A stretch of DNA of 64,000 bases from Microbacterium sp. 4R-513 (GCF_011046485.1 NZ_CP049256.1:558001-622000), one strand, 5' to 3'; shown: positions 1 through 10,300, counted from the first letter of the stretch. Made by a program: numbers and translations. Notes: a model not told the origin generated them from the letters alone.

Positions 1-161
1 TTGGCCGCGAGGAACGGCTCCGCGACCGTCACGAGGTACTCGGCGAGCTCCCGCTTGGTGATGCCGGCCTCGGGCCAGAGCACACGGTCGGGGTTGGAGA
101 TGCCGACTTCGCGGTCGCCGTCCGGTCCGGGGACGGTCAGGGTGATGCGCGGGGAGGCCAT
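1..161 (-). CDS. LigD polymerase-domain protein, N-terminal fragment
   Basis: The first 53 codons of a gene read leftwards off the window, from an ATG at 161-159. The translation has the pattern seen at the start of LigD-type primase/polymerase domains: a short beta-rich stretch, then SNPDRVLWPEAGITKRELAEY. The complete paralogue at 27948-29192 has the equivalent SSPDKIVFPEPGITKLELVEY. Such domains extend or fill DNA ends in bacterial non-homologous end joining. Whether this copy also carries ligase or nuclease domains cannot be seen. The ATG follows a TAGGGT-like element by a few bases, so a leaderless transcript is possible. The family call is fairly firm; the full architecture is unknown. 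Confidence 0.75.
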   Translation of the reverse strand, partial: MASPRITLTVPGPDGDREVGISNPDRVLWPEAGITKRELAEYLVTVAEPFLAA

Positions 162-213
162 GACACCGACCCTAGGGGCAGACCCCGACGCCCGTCATGG
201 GCTTGCCGCCCAC

Positions 214-236
214 GCGGGGATCGGCATCCTCCCCGC
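214..236 (-). terminator. possible hairpin terminator after the DHFR-like gene
   Basis: Arms GCGGGGA (214-220) and TCCCCGC (230-236) can pair around a 9-base loop, shortly past the stop codon of the minus-strand gene ending at 256. There is no clear U-tract, so this is only a weak candidate. Confidence 0.3.
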
Positions 237-255
237 CCCGGGCGGGCAGACGACT

Positions 256-861
256 TCAGCGGAGCACGGGGAACTTCAGGTGGGTGGCGCGGCGCCCCTG
301 CACGACGACGGTCGGGTCGCCGAGCATGACCGTCTCGGGCGGAAGGTCGACGAAGTACGGCACACCCCGGCCGAGGATGACCGGCACGAGGTCCATCGCG
401 ACCTCGTCGAGCAGGCCCGCCGCGAGCGCCTGGCTCGCGATCGTGCCGGCCGCGACCGCCACGACCCGGTCGCCCGCGATCTGCTGCGCGCGGGCGATCG
501 CGTCGGCGATCCCGGTGGTGACGAAGTCGAAGTTCTCGGAGCCGGGGTAGGACCAGTCGGTGGGCGGCTCGTGCGTGACGACCACGACCGGGACGTCGAG
601 CGGATGCCGCCCCTTCCAGCCGTCGGTGATGTCGAACAGCGTCCGGCCGACGACGAGGACGCCCACCGATTCCGTGAACTCGCGCCAGTACGCCTCGCTC
701 TCCGGCGTGAAGCGGAAGTTCGGGAAGTCACCGGCGTGCGGGACCTCGACGTCGCCGCTCTCGTACCAGTCGAAGAGCTCACCCGGCAGGTTGTCGGGGT
801 AGGCGATGAACCCGTCGAGCGAGACGGTGGCCGAAGCGATGACAGCGCCCACGTCACTCAC
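256..861 (-). CDS. dihydrofolate reductase-fold protein (RibD C-terminal domain family)
   Basis: A 201-residue cytoplasmic protein with features of the DHFR/RibD-C reductase fold: SLDGFIA near the N-terminus, VVGRTLFD in the middle, a glycine-containing VAAGTIASQALAAGLLDEV segment, and PVILGRGVPYF near the end. Family members are NADPH-dependent reductases, but most in this branch have no assigned substrate. The GTG start at 861 overlaps the last 8 bases of the upstream SRPBCC gene, so the two are probably translationally coupled. It is the third gene of an ArsR-SRPBCC-reductase operon. Fold assignment is good; the reaction is unknown. Confidence 0.85.
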   Translation of the reverse strand: MSDVGAVIASATVSLDGFIAYPDNLPGELFDWYESGDVEVPHAGDFPNFRFTPESEAYWREFTESVGVLVVGRTLFDITDGWKGRHPLDVPVVVVTHEPPTDWSYPGSENFDFVTTGIADAIARAQQIAGDRVVAVAAGTIASQALAAGLLDEVAMDLVPVILGRGVPYFVDLPPETVMLGDPTVVVQGRRATHLKFPVLR

Positions 862-1330
862 CCGCCAGGAGGTCGTCGAGCTTCTCGTAGCCCTCGCGCA
901 TGCCGTACTCCATGCCCTCCGAGATCATGCTCTCGAGCGCTTCGACCGACGGGAAGACGCTGTGGTCCGCCAGCCGGGAGCGTCCGCCGCCCAGGTCTTC
1001 GAAGCGGAGGGCGTCGATGCTCACCTGGTCGGGTGCTCCCAGGAACTCGAACGTCTGGATGATGAGCTCGTTCTCGCGCACCGTGTGGAAGACGCCGCGG
1101 AACTCGTAGTCGTTGCCCTCGGCATCCGTCTGCACGAATGCGTAGCCGCCTCCGCTGCGGAAGTCCCAGTGCCTGATCTTCGTCTGGAGCGAGCGCGGGC
1201 CGATCCACCTCGCGAAGAGGTCCGGGTCGGCGTGCGCGCGGAAGACCGCGTCGGCCGATGCCTCGAACTCGCGTGTGATGTCGGCGTACGACTGGCCGGG
1301 TGCGGCGTCGATGACGACGGGGTTGCTCAT
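854..1330 (-). CDS. SRPBCC (AHSA1-type) domain protein
   Basis: A 158-residue single-domain protein of the START/Bet v1-like AHSA1 group, recognised by VFRAHADPDLFARWIGP near the N-terminus and the central RSGGGYAFV strand. Such proteins have a helix-grip ligand cavity; many are encoded directly after an ArsR-type regulator, as here. The start codon overlaps the ArsR stop in an ATGA, and its own end overlaps the next start. The ligand is unknown. No membrane segment or signal peptide is visible. Confidence 0.88.
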   Translation of the reverse strand: MSNPVVIDAAPGQSYADITREFEASADAVFRAHADPDLFARWIGPRSLQTKIRHWDFRSGGGYAFVQTDAEGNDYEFRGVFHTVRENELIIQTFEFLGAPDQVSIDALRFEDLGGGRSRLADHSVFPSVEALESMISEGMEYGMREGYEKLDDLLAGE

Positions 1331-1776
1331 GATTCCTTCTCCTTCTGTGGGGTGGCGACGGCCTGACCGCCGCCCGATGACGTGGGAGGGGCGCTTCGCG
1401 AGGTCGCGAGAACCCCGTCGAGCGCTCGGTACCGCGCCTCGGCGACGAGCCGGTACCGGTCGATCCAGGCCGTGAGCCGCTCGAGGGCAGCGGCATCCAG
1501 ATGCACCGGCCGGCGCTGCGCGTCGCGGCTCCGTGTGACGAGTCCCGCCTGCTCGAGCACGTGGATGTGCCTGGAGACGGCTTGCTTCGTGATGGCGAAG
1601 GGCTCCGCGAGGTCGTTCACGGTCGCAGAGCCGCGGCTCAGCCGGGCGACGATGGCGCGCCGCACGGGATCCGCGAGGGCGAGGAAGGCCTTGTCCAGCA
1701 GCTCGTCGGCGGTGACGGATGCCTCGTCCCTCCCGTCATCGGACGGGCCGAGAATGGCGGCTGCCGAGCGCATCAT
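1327..1776 (-). CDS. ArsR-family winged-helix repressor
   Basis: About 149 residues with a single winged-helix domain: ALADPVRRAIVARLSRGSATVNDLAEPF, then the recognition helix ITKQAVSRHIHVLEQAGLV and a wing with RDAQRRPVHLD. The cysteine metal site of classical ArsR is absent, as usual for the ArsR/SRPBCC pairs. I chose the ATG at 1776 because AAAGAGATGAG lies just upstream; an in-frame TTG at 1779 and an ATG at 1773 are alternatives. It very likely represses its own operon through the perfect palindrome at 1787-1812. Confidence 0.88.
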   Translation of the reverse strand: MMRSAAAILGPSDDGRDEASVTADELLDKAFLALADPVRRAIVARLSRGSATVNDLAEPFAITKQAVSRHIHVLEQAGLVTRSRDAQRRPVHLDAAALERLTAWIDRYRLVAEARYRALDGVLATSRSAPPTSSGGGQAVATPQKEKES

Positions 1777-1786
1777 CAACTCATCT

Positions 1787-1812
1787 CTTTATCAACCGAT
1801 GTGTTGATAAAG
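1787..1812. promoter_or_regulatory. ArsR-type operator
   Basis: Perfect 10-bp arms CTTTATCAAC (1787-1796) and GTTGATAAAG (1803-1812) around a 6-base centre, 11 bases upstream of the regulator's start. It is strikingly AT-rich for this genome. Position and symmetry suit an autoregulatory site for the adjacent ArsR-family protein. Confidence 0.75.
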
Positions 1813-1853
1813 ACGATACGCCGCTCCTCTTCCGTGTCAACCCCAAAGGGAGC

Positions 1854-2960
1854 TCAGGCGTCGATGAGGCCCGCGAGGTCCTCGCGGGTCAGCCGGATCC
1901 ATGGCCCGGCCGGGTCGACGATGACGCCCGTGATCCCGGGATCAGCGCGCAGCGCCTTTCCGAGCTGCTCACCGGTCATAGGGGCCGGCTGATCGCCTCG
2001 GCCGAGCACCACGACCTCGAGGGGGTGCGAGAAGATCTCGATGAAGCGCTGACCGTCTGCGGTGCGAGCCTCGGCGACCCCGAACTTCCCGCTGTCGCCG
2101 GCGCGGCTGACGCCCACCCAGAACGGAGCGCGGCCGAGCGCCGCCCCGACCGAAGGGGCCGTCGCGGGCGTGCGTTCCGACGCGAGCAGCGCCTTGATCT
2201 CGAGGTCGGGGTCGATGCCCTCGACCATCCGCTCGAGCATGTCGCGGCGCAGGACGATACGCGCCGGCGCCGAGGCCGGGTCGAGCACGAGGCCCGCGTA
2301 CGATCCGCCGAGCACGTGACGGATGACCGTCAGGGCGGGCTGTCCCATCGCCGACGTGTCGTTCGCACCGTCGCTGCGCAGGCTCGCGCTCAGCGCGAAG
2401 CCGCCGCTGTAGGCGACGACGAAGTTCTCGTCGCCGAGCGTGACGATCGCGAGCGGCAGCCCCTTGCCCTCCGCGAGCAGTGTGCGAGCGTCACCCTTCA
2501 CCCGCAGGTACAGGTGGCCCTGCATGAGCTGACGCGCCACGTCGAGGATCTGCTGCGGCGACGGATCTGCGGGAAGGGCGCCGAGCGCCTCGGCGAGGAG
2601 AACATTGTCGCGAAGACCCGGGACGCTCTCGCGCGGTGGCGGCGCGACTTCGCGCCCCAGCCGCAGCTCTCCCAGTGGGGCGTTCGGCGGCGCCGCGGCT
2701 CGCACAGGCGCCGGGGCCTCCTCGACCGGGGCGGCTCCCACTCCGCGGAACGACGAGACCGAGATGCCGACGGATGCCTCGGCCGCGGCATCCGTCCCCT
2801 CCGCTGCGCCGGAGGGCAGCGATGCCTCCGGAGTCTGCGCCGTCCCGGACTCCGCCTGTCCCGCAGCCGGCGACTCTGCCGGCGCCGGCTCGGCGGGCCG
2901 CTCGGCATCGGTGTCGGCGGACTGGTCGCGGTTGCGCTTTCCGCGCGAGAAGAGAGCCAT
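1854..2960 (-). CDS. SseB-family protein
   Basis: A 368-residue protein. The first ~115 residues are a low-complexity Ala/Glu/Pro-rich region. An SseB N-terminal-type domain follows (VLLAEALGALPADPSPQQILDVARQLMQGHLYLRVKG), then a second SseB-like segment with LVLDPASAPARIVLRRDML and a C-terminal region ending in VIVDPAGPWIRLTREDL. No signal peptide or membrane helix is evident. The molecular role of actinobacterial SseB-like proteins is not established. It stands alone between an AT-rich operator region and pcrA. Confidence 0.7.
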   Translation of the reverse strand: MALFSRGKRNRDQSADTDAERPAEPAPAESPAAGQAESGTAQTPEASLPSGAAEGTDAAAEASVGISVSSFRGVGAAPVEEAPAPVRAAAPPNAPLGELRLGREVAPPPRESVPGLRDNVLLAEALGALPADPSPQQILDVARQLMQGHLYLRVKGDARTLLAEGKGLPLAIVTLGDENFVVAYSGGFALSASLRSDGANDTSAMGQPALTVIRHVLGGSYAGLVLDPASAPARIVLRRDMLERMVEGIDPDLEIKALLASERTPATAPSVGAALGRAPFWVGVSRAGDSGKFGVAEARTADGQRFIEIFSHPLEVVVLGRGDQPAPMTGEQLGKALRADPGITGVIVDPAGPWIRLTREDLAGLIDA

Positions 2961-3024
2961 CGATCGAGCCTAACCCGCGCTCATCCGCGCCCGCAGGAAC
3001 CAGCGGAGCACGGGCCGCGCGCGG

Positions 3025-5472
3025 CTAGAGCTTCTCGATCGGGGCGATCTTGATGAGGAGCTTCTTCGGGCCGGCCTTGTCGAAGCGCACGTGGGCGACG
3101 CGCTTCGCGCCCTCGCCGGTCACGGCATCCACTCGTCCCTCACCGAAGTCTTCGTGGCGGATACGGTCGCCAGGCCCGAGCACCATGTCGCCGTTGTCGC
3201 GCACCTTCGCAGGGATCTTGTTCGCGAACCGCTCGATCGACGTGGACTTCGGCACGAGGTCTTCGCCGTAGCGACGCCCTGTGCCGGACGAGCCGCCCCA
3301 GCCGCCGCCAGGACGACGGGCGTTGAGCGCTCGCGACTGCGTGCCACCCCGGGAGTTGACGTCGCCCGGCGACTGCCGCCAGTCGATCAGCTCGGCGGGG
3401 ATCTCCTGCAGGAACCGGCTGGGCATCGCGACGGTGACCTCGCCGAACTGGGCGCGTGTCATCGCGAGCGTGAAGAAGAGGCGCTTGCGCGCACGCGTCA
3501 CGCCGACGTAGAAGAGCCGGCGCTCCTCCTGGGGGCCGCCCGGCTCCCCCGCCGAGATGCGGTGCGGGATGAGATCCTCCTCGACGCCGGTGACGAACAC
3601 GGCGTCGTACTCGAGGCCCTTCGCCGTGTGCAGCGTCATGAGCGAGACCGAGCCCGAGGCGTCGTCGAGGTCGTCGGCGTCCGAGACGAGGGCCACCTCG
3701 GCGAGGAAGTCGATGACCGTCCCCTCAGGGTTGTTGCGCGCGAACTCGCGGGCGACCGCGACCATCTCATCGAGGTTCTCGACGCGCGCCTCGTCCTGAG
3801 GGTCTTTGCTCGCACGCAGCGCGTCGAGATACCCGCTCTTCTGCAGGAGGATCTGGAGGCCCTCGGCCACGGCGGTGGGCGGCGCGAGCTCACCGGTCGC
3901 GGGGAGCATGTGATCGGTCGCCTCGGCCAGCACCGCGTCGAGCTGCGCGATCGCCGCCTGGGTCTTCGGGCCGACGCCGAGCGCCGACGCATTCGCGAGG
4001 GCATCGCGGAAGGTGATGCCCTCGTCGGCGGCGTAGCGGGCGATGGCCGTCTCGGTCACATCCCCGATGCCGCGGCGGGGCTTGTTGAGGATGCGTCGCA
4101 CGGCCATCTCGTCGGCCGGGTTCGCCACGGCGACGAGGTAGGCCAGGGCGTCCTTGATCTCGGCGCGCTCGTAGAACTTCGTGCCGCCCATGATCTTGTA
4201 GGGCACGGCCGAGCGGATGAAGATCTCCTCCAGCGCACGGGACTGCGAGTTCGTCCGGTAGAACACCGCCATCCGCGAATACGGGACGTCCTTGCGGTGG
4301 AGCGCCTCGATCTCGTCTGCGACGAACTGCGCCTCATCGTGCTGCGAGTAGCCGGTGAAGCCGACGATCTTCTCGCCCGCGCCGACGTCGGTCCAGAGCT
4401 TCTTGTCCTTGCGGTCGAAATTGTTGCTGATGACGGCGTTCGCGGCGCTGAGGATGTTCTGCGTCGAGCGGTAGTTCTGCTCGAGCAGCACGACCTTGGC
4501 GCCCGGGTAGTCCCGCTCGAACTCGGTGATGTTGCGGATGTCGGCGCCGCGGAAGGCGTAGATCGACTGATCGGAGTCGCCGACCACAGTGAGCGAGGCC
4601 GCCGGAAGCGCATCGGTCGCCGGCGCGTCGAAGATCATCATTCCGCTGTCGCCGTAGGACTCGCCCTCGGGCTCGGACAGGGGCTGGGTCAGCTCATTGA
4701 TGAGCGCGTACTGCGCGTGGTTCGTGTCCTGGTACTCGTCGACGAGGATGTGCCGGAACCGCCGGCGGTACACGTCGGCGACGTGCGGGAACGCGCGGAA
4801 GAGGTACACCGTCTGGGCGATGAGGTCGTCGAAGTCGAAGGCGTTCGCCCGCTGCAGGGCGCGCTGGTAGTCCGCGAACAGGTCGACGAAGATCCGCTCG
4901 GCGGGATCGTTCATGTTCGCCTGGCGGGCATAGGACTCGGCATCCGCGAGCTCGTTCTTGAGCTTGGAGATCTTGCTCTGCGTGGCCGCCGGCGTCAGGC
5001 CGTAGGCATCGGCCTCATGCTCCTTGACGAGCCGCTTGATGAGCGCGCGCGAGTCGCCCGAGTCGTAGATCGTGAAGGCCTTCGTGAAGCCGAACTGCTG
5101 GGCCTCGCGGCGGAGGATGCGCACGCACGCGGAGTGGAACGTCGAGATCCACATGCCCTGCGCCGCCTGCTCGCCGACGAGGTGCTGCACCCGCTCGCGC
5201 ATCTCCCCCGCGGCCTTGTTGGTGAAGGTGATGGCGAGGATCTGACTGGGCCACGCCTCGCGGTTGCGCAGAAGCGACGCGATGCGCCGGGTCAGGACGC
5301 TCGTCTTGCCCGAGCCCGCACCCGCGACGATGAGCAGCGCGGGGCCGCGATAGGTCACGGCTTCGCGCTGCGGCGGATTGAGTCCCGCGAGCAGATCTTC
5401 GTCGGCGCGCGATCCAGAGGACTGCGGCCCGATGTCGCTGCCGACGATGAGGGGCGTACTGGCGTCGGTCAT
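3025..5472 (-). CDS. pcrA: ATP-dependent DNA helicase PcrA/UvrD
   Basis: An 815-residue superfamily-1A 3'-5' helicase. The Walker A motif GAGSGKT lies near residues 51-57, the Walker B/motif II DEYQDT near 245, motif III GDSDQSIYAFRGAD follows, motif IV is LEQNYRST, and the C-terminal motifs include LMTLHTAKGLEYDAVFV and YVGVTRARKRL. The last ~70 residues form the usual basic C-terminal tail with a Tudor-like VRFDKAGPKKL segment. PcrA acts in nucleotide excision repair and in clearing blocked forks. Length and motif order are normal for actinobacterial PcrA. The ATG at 5472 lies 50 bp after the CHAD gene. Confidence 0.96.
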   Translation of the reverse strand: MTDASTPLIVGSDIGPQSSGSRADEDLLAGLNPPQREAVTYRGPALLIVAGAGSGKTSVLTRRIASLLRNREAWPSQILAITFTNKAAGEMRERVQHLVGEQAAQGMWISTFHSACVRILRREAQQFGFTKAFTIYDSGDSRALIKRLVKEHEADAYGLTPAATQSKISKLKNELADAESYARQANMNDPAERIFVDLFADYQRALQRANAFDFDDLIAQTVYLFRAFPHVADVYRRRFRHILVDEYQDTNHAQYALINELTQPLSEPEGESYGDSGMMIFDAPATDALPAASLTVVGDSDQSIYAFRGADIRNITEFERDYPGAKVVLLEQNYRSTQNILSAANAVISNNFDRKDKKLWTDVGAGEKIVGFTGYSQHDEAQFVADEIEALHRKDVPYSRMAVFYRTNSQSRALEEIFIRSAVPYKIMGGTKFYERAEIKDALAYLVAVANPADEMAVRRILNKPRRGIGDVTETAIARYAADEGITFRDALANASALGVGPKTQAAIAQLDAVLAEATDHMLPATGELAPPTAVAEGLQILLQKSGYLDALRASKDPQDEARVENLDEMVAVAREFARNNPEGTVIDFLAEVALVSDADDLDDASGSVSLMTLHTAKGLEYDAVFVTGVEEDLIPHRISAGEPGGPQEERRLFYVGVTRARKRLFFTLAMTRAQFGEVTVAMPSRFLQEIPAELIDWRQSPGDVNSRGGTQSRALNARRPGGGWGGSSGTGRRYGEDLVPKSTSIERFANKIPAKVRDNGDMVLGPGDRIRHEDFGEGRVDAVTGEGAKRVAHVRFDKAGPKKLLIKIAPIEKL

Positions 5473-5522
5473 GGCCCGACAAGTCTAGGCGCGGCGCCCG
5501 ACACCGTGTCCGTGCAGCGGCT

Positions 5523-6404
5523 TCACCGCAGATCGGATGCCGCTGCCCGCAGCCGGTCCAGAGCCTCGGGCAGAGCGGTGAGATGCTCGGCGGCCGCCGC
5601 CCGCGCCGACGCCTCGATCGCGGGATACGCGGCGACGGACTCTCCCGCCCGCGCCGCGCGCACGGCCTCGCGCGCGACGTGGTCCGCGAACATCAGCGCA
5701 TCCCGATGCCCGCCGAGGCTGTCGTGAAGCGCGTCGCCGACGACCGTGAGCTCGGCGACCTGCGACAGGTACAGGCCGGGCGCGGCGTGCGCGACGGCCT
5801 CCGAGACGTACCGCAGGCGGCGGGCGGCTTTGCGCACGGCGTGGTACGAGTCCTCGCTGCCGTCGATGCGGCGGACCGCCTTGCGCACCCGGCGGGCCTG
5901 CTTGGCGAGCACGGCGGCCACGAAGGGTGCGGCATCCGCGTCCGGATCGTGGACGACGGATGCCTCGACCAGCGCGTCGAGCAGCCGCCGGCGCTCCTCG
6001 GCGCGCGGGTTCGCGGCGATCTCGACGAGCCGCGCGTGCGCACGCACGTACGACTCGCGCTCGGACTCGACGAGCCGTCGACGCATGTGCGGATCGTCCA
6101 CCCCGGCCGCCGCGAGCTCCTCCTCGGCGACGTCGGCTCGCACCTCGATATCGCGCACGACGCCGAGGTCGCGCCCCCACTCGCGGTAGCGGAGGCGCAC
6201 GACCTTGGCGGCGGGGGCATCCAAGGCAACCCGGAAGCCGGCGAGCACGCTCCGCAGCCGCCGCACCTGGATGCGGTGCTGGTGCACGCCGTCGGGCTCG
6301 TCCTCGATTGCAGCCGGCGCCGTCTCGGCGACCGCCGTCGCAGCGCTGTTCAGCGCGACCACGACGACCTCACGCGTCGTGAACGACGTCGGCCCGTTCG
6401 ACAT
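5523..6404 (-). CDS. CHAD domain protein
   Basis: A 293-residue protein that is almost entirely a CHAD domain: an all-helical repeat with regularly placed basic residues, including VHQHRIQVRRLRSVLAGF, RDIEVRADV, and a second half with SYHAVRKAARRLRYVSEAV. CHAD domains bind polyphosphate through conserved histidines and basic residues and can localise to polyphosphate granules. This fits the PPK2 kinase gene directly upstream at 6522-7322. The N-terminal CYTH domain found in some CHAD proteins is missing. It is probably cotranscribed with ppk2 across a 117-bp gap. Confidence 0.88.
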   Translation of the reverse strand: MSNGPTSFTTREVVVVALNSAATAVAETAPAAIEDEPDGVHQHRIQVRRLRSVLAGFRVALDAPAAKVVRLRYREWGRDLGVVRDIEVRADVAEEELAAAGVDDPHMRRRLVESERESYVRAHARLVEIAANPRAEERRRLLDALVEASVVHDPDADAAPFVAAVLAKQARRVRKAVRRIDGSEDSYHAVRKAARRLRYVSEAVAHAAPGLYLSQVAELTVVGDALHDSLGGHRDALMFADHVAREAVRAARAGESVAAYPAIEASARAAAAEHLTALPEALDRLRAAASDLR

Positions 6405-6521
6405 CTCCCGAGCCTAACCACCCCTCACCGGGGCACGGCTGCTGGCAGCCGGGCGCCGCCGAGATGGCACGAATCTCCATCGGCGCGCGGCCCGAGCCGT
6501 CATCCGTGCGATCTCGACCGA

Positions 6522-7322
6522 CTAAAAGGCGTCCGGCACGTAGCGGTACGGGTAGTCCGGCTCGACGTAGTCGCCCGGCTCCTGCCGCTCGGGCAGGACG
6601 GGCTCGTCGCCGGGCAGTTCGACGTAGGGGATCCTCGAGAGGAGGTGCGAGATGATGTTGAGCCGCGCCCGCTCCTTGTCGTCGGAGACGGCCACGTTCC
6701 ACGGCGCGAAGTCGGTGTCGGTCGCGGCGAACATCTTGTCGCGGGCGCGGGAGTAGTCGTACCAGCGGTTGTACGACTTGAGGTCCATGGGCGAGAGCTT
6801 CCACGTCTTGCGGCCGTCGTGGATGCGGTCCTCGAGACGCCGCGTCTGCTCTTCGGGACTCACCTCGAGCCAGTATTTGAAGAGGATGATCCCCGAGTCG
6901 ATCATCGCCTTCTCGACCAGCGGCACCTGCGCCAGGAACTTGTCGGCCGTCTCGTCGTCGGTGAAGCCCATGACCCGCTCGACGCCCGCGCGGTTGTACC
7001 AGGAGCGGTCGAAGATGACGACCTCCCCGGCCGCCGGGAAGTGCGAGATGTAGCGCTGGATGTACATCTGGCTCAGCTCGCGCTCGGTCGGCGCCGGGAG
7101 GGCGACGACCCGGAAGACACGCGGACTCACGCGCTCGGTGATCGCCTTGATCACGCCGCCCTTGCCGGCGCCGTCCCGGCCCTCGAACACGATGCACACC
7201 TTGACGCCCTCGTGCTTGACCCACTCCTGCAGCTTCACGAGTTCGACGTGGAGCTTCTTGAGCTCCTTCTCGTACCGCTTGCCGCTGAGGCCTCCGCCGC
7301 GCTTGTCGGACTTCTTCCCCAT
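6522..7322 (-). CDS. ppk2: polyphosphate kinase 2 family protein
   Basis: A 266-residue single-domain PPK2. It has the P-loop GRDGAGKG (residues 48-55), the lid with RVFRVVALPAPTERELSQ, the Walker B/DRSWYNR motif (105-111) and the terminal YPYRYVPDAF seen in class I PPK2 enzymes. These enzymes use polyphosphate to phosphorylate nucleotides; class I members prefer nucleoside diphosphates, though class was not tested here. The CHAD gene downstream supports a polyphosphate role. The 117-bp gap before CHAD (6405-6521) has short GC hairpins but no convincing terminator. Confidence 0.93.
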   Translation of the reverse strand: MGKKSDKRGGGLSGKRYEKELKKLHVELVKLQEWVKHEGVKVCIVFEGRDGAGKGGVIKAITERVSPRVFRVVALPAPTERELSQMYIQRYISHFPAAGEVVIFDRSWYNRAGVERVMGFTDDETADKFLAQVPLVEKAMIDSGIILFKYWLEVSPEEQTRRLEDRIHDGRKTWKLSPMDLKSYNRWYDYSRARDKMFAATDTDFAPWNVAVSDDKERARLNIISHLLSRIPYVELPGDEPVLPERQEPGDYVEPDYPYRYVPDAF

Positions 7323-7369
7323 CCGCGCCTCCTGATGCCGAGCGCCGCTCGGACCCGCTCGGCGTCAGC

Positions 7370-10300
7370 CTAGCCCTGGAGGGGCTCGGGATGCCTCGTC
7401 CCCGCGGCACTCGCGGCCGCACTGCGCCGTCGGCCCCAGGGGACCGCGAGCAGCACGCCGACCACGAGCAGGACCGCGCCGAACGCCGCCGCCCACCACG
7501 CCGTGTCCGACGGGATCTCGAGGTACGTCGTGAGTCCGAGGATGCGTGCGAGCCCCCACGGGAGCAGCCCGAGCTGGTCGTTCCAGGTCGAGAGCGACGG
7601 CTCGAGTCCCAGGATCGCGACGACCGACGCCGGGACGGCGAGCGCGGCGCCGATCGCCGCGAGCACGGCTCCGGTCGCACGCCGGCGGCCGAGCTGCGTC
7701 GAGAGCGCCCAGCCCGCCGCGACGAAGACCCAGAGGAAGAGCGCGAAGGCGACGGAGATGTAGATCGTGCGCCGCACGGGGTCGGTCCAGAACGCGAACC
7801 AGTAGCCGCCGGGCCCTGTGAACGACAGCGCCGCGAGCGTGACAATGCAGCGGAAGACGATGACGCCTCCGACGGCCGCGATCACCGGCCACGGCGAGCG
7901 CTTGCGCATGAGCAGCAGATCGAGCACGAGCACGAAGATGAGCCACGCCACGAGGACGACGAGCAGATGCGTCCACGAGAGGAACGACGTCTGCACGGCG
8001 CGGGTTCCGACGAGGAGCGCCCCCGGCACGATCAGCAGCAGCCACCGGTCGAGCGGCAGGAGCCCGAGCGTCGACTCCTGCGCACGCCACGGCCGCGTCG
8101 CGGCGAGCCACGTCACGCGCGCCGCCGCGGCGCCGGGGCGCCGGACGAGCCGCGTGCGAGTCGCGATCATGCCGATCACGACCCACGCCAGTGCCAGTGC
8201 GAGGAGGACGCGGGCGATCCAGGCCATGGCCTCGTCGCGGTCGGCGCGCTGCACGGAGCCGAGCGCCGCATCGAGGTTCCACGCGGGGTGATCGATGTCG
8301 CCCGTGTACGTCTCGAGATGCTGATCGGCGAGCGCCACAAACTCATCGCGCGCCCGGGATGCCGCGGCCTTCGCCTCGGGCGACATCGTGTCGTGCCAGC
8401 GCATCTGCTCGAGGAACATCTCGCGATAGGCGCCGAGCATGCGCAGCACGTCGGCCTGGTAGTCCAGCGTGCCGATGAAGGCGTCGCGCAGCTCGGGGTC
8501 GCGCCAGGTCGAGGCATCCGTTCCCGCGACGAGGTCGCGCATCTGCTCGGCCTTCTCGACCGCTTCGTGCCCCGCGGCGATCGTCTCGTCGATGCGATCG
8601 TGCGAGATCTCGTAGATGACGCCGAGGCTCGCGGAGTCGCCCGTGAGGATGTCCCACTCGAAGATCCACATCTGCGGCGGTGGCTCGAGGCCGAGGGCGA
8701 ACGTGCGCCGCTCGGCGAACGGCTGGATGTACAGGCCCTGCGTGATCGCGTCGCGCGAGAGCGCCATCGCGTCGGTGATGGCCCGGACGGTGGCGGGGTC
8801 CTCTGAGAACCACTCCTTCGCCCAGTCGACGGTCACCTGCCCGATGTCCGCTTCCGGGTCGCGCGCGAGGGCCGCGGCGGTCTGCGTGTTCAGCTCGTAG
8901 AGCTGCCAGAAGCCGCTCTTGAGGTACAGCGACATGGGTCCGGCGCGCCACGGACCGCCGTCCTGCGTCCACGTCCAGATGCCCTCGATGTTCGGGTTCG
9001 CCGCGAGGAGCGTCTGCAGCGCCCACTGATACTCGGGGCCGAGGTCGTTCGGGAACGAGCCGAAGGCCTCGAACTCGCGCCGGCTCTGGAACTCCACGAT
9101 CCGGCGCTGGTCGCCGGTCTCGAGGGTGTCGTTGAGCGGGAGCCAGCTGTAGAAATCGCCGAGTGTGTACTTGGTCGACACGATGAGCGCGGGCGAGTCG
9201 ATGCCGTCGAGGATCGCGTGATACGCCTCCTGGTCGGTGTGCATGTCTCCGACATCGCCGATGCCGACGCTCCACGTGCGGAAGATGACTTCACGGTCGG
9301 ATGCCTCGGCCTGCTCCGAGTACGTCTCGAGCATCGTGCGAACGGCCTCGACCGAGCGGACGGCGATCTCTGAGTAGTAGTCCCAGCCCGGCTCCTGGTA
9401 GACGTTGCCGCCCTCGCCGATGCGGATGAGGATGCCGGACAACGCCGGTTCCGCCGCGTACAGCTCGTCCAGCGCCGCTGTGTAGATCCTCCAGAGCTCG
9501 GGATTCTCGGTGTCGAGTCCGCCGAACTGAGCGTCGAAGTAGTGGGCGAGCTCCGGCGTGAGCGTCGGCATGTCCGTGCGGAGGTAGATCTTGACGCCGA
9601 GCTCCGCCGCGCGATCCCAGAACGGCCCGAATGCCTGGCGGAGCGCGAGCGCCCGATCGACGTGCGGATCGCCCTCCGGGTAGACCGGTCCGCCCGGGAC
9701 ATCGGCGAACGTCGCGAACTCGATGAAGCCCGGCCACGAGACGGCGTTGTAGCCGTTCGCCACGGAGTGCCGCAGGAACTCCTCCCAGTCGTCGTACGCC
9801 GCGGCCAGGGCATCCTGATCGATGTACGGCGGATCGGAGAGGTAGACGTCCTCGAACGCCCGCGAGACGTGCGAGTAGTCGGTGCCCTCGACCCACTGCG
9901 AGGGGTCGGGATCGACGCCGACCGCTCCCAGGTCGACCATCCGCAGGGGCAGCTCCGACGCGGGGTGCTCGCCGATGAGCGCCTCGACGGGTGATCCGAT
10001 GCGGACCGAGTCGGCGATGTCGTACACGCCGCGCGCGGCGCCCGCTTCGCTCGCGGCATCGATCCGAAGCGCTGTGGGATTGCCGCTCAGCGTGTAGGAG
10101 TCGTCGGGGGCGTCGCCTTCGCCGGCGACGACGGTGAGAGATGCCTCGCCCGAGGTGCCCGTCGCGGAGGCCGCGGCATCCGCCAGCTCATCGAGGGCCG
10201 CCGAGACGCGCGGCGTGTCGGGGGCGTCGATCGTCGTGAAGTCGGGAGGGAAGACGGGTCCGGAGATCTCCGGCACGACGGGGTCGGCCGGTGTCATCTG

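Noticed and set aside
1719..3053. 444-residue open frame on the plus strand across the SseB-like gene
   Set aside because: Its product is Arg/Gly/Asp-rich with no recognisable motif; it is the antisense of a well-supported gene and arises from high GC.
3091..5727. 878-residue plus-strand open frame opposite pcrA
   Set aside because: Antisense to pcrA, which has every helicase motif on the minus strand. Composition (Arg, Asp, Val, His) is typical of a shadow frame.
5583..7373. 596-residue plus-strand open frame opposite CHAD and ppk2
   Set aside because: Antisense to two recognisable genes; no domain.
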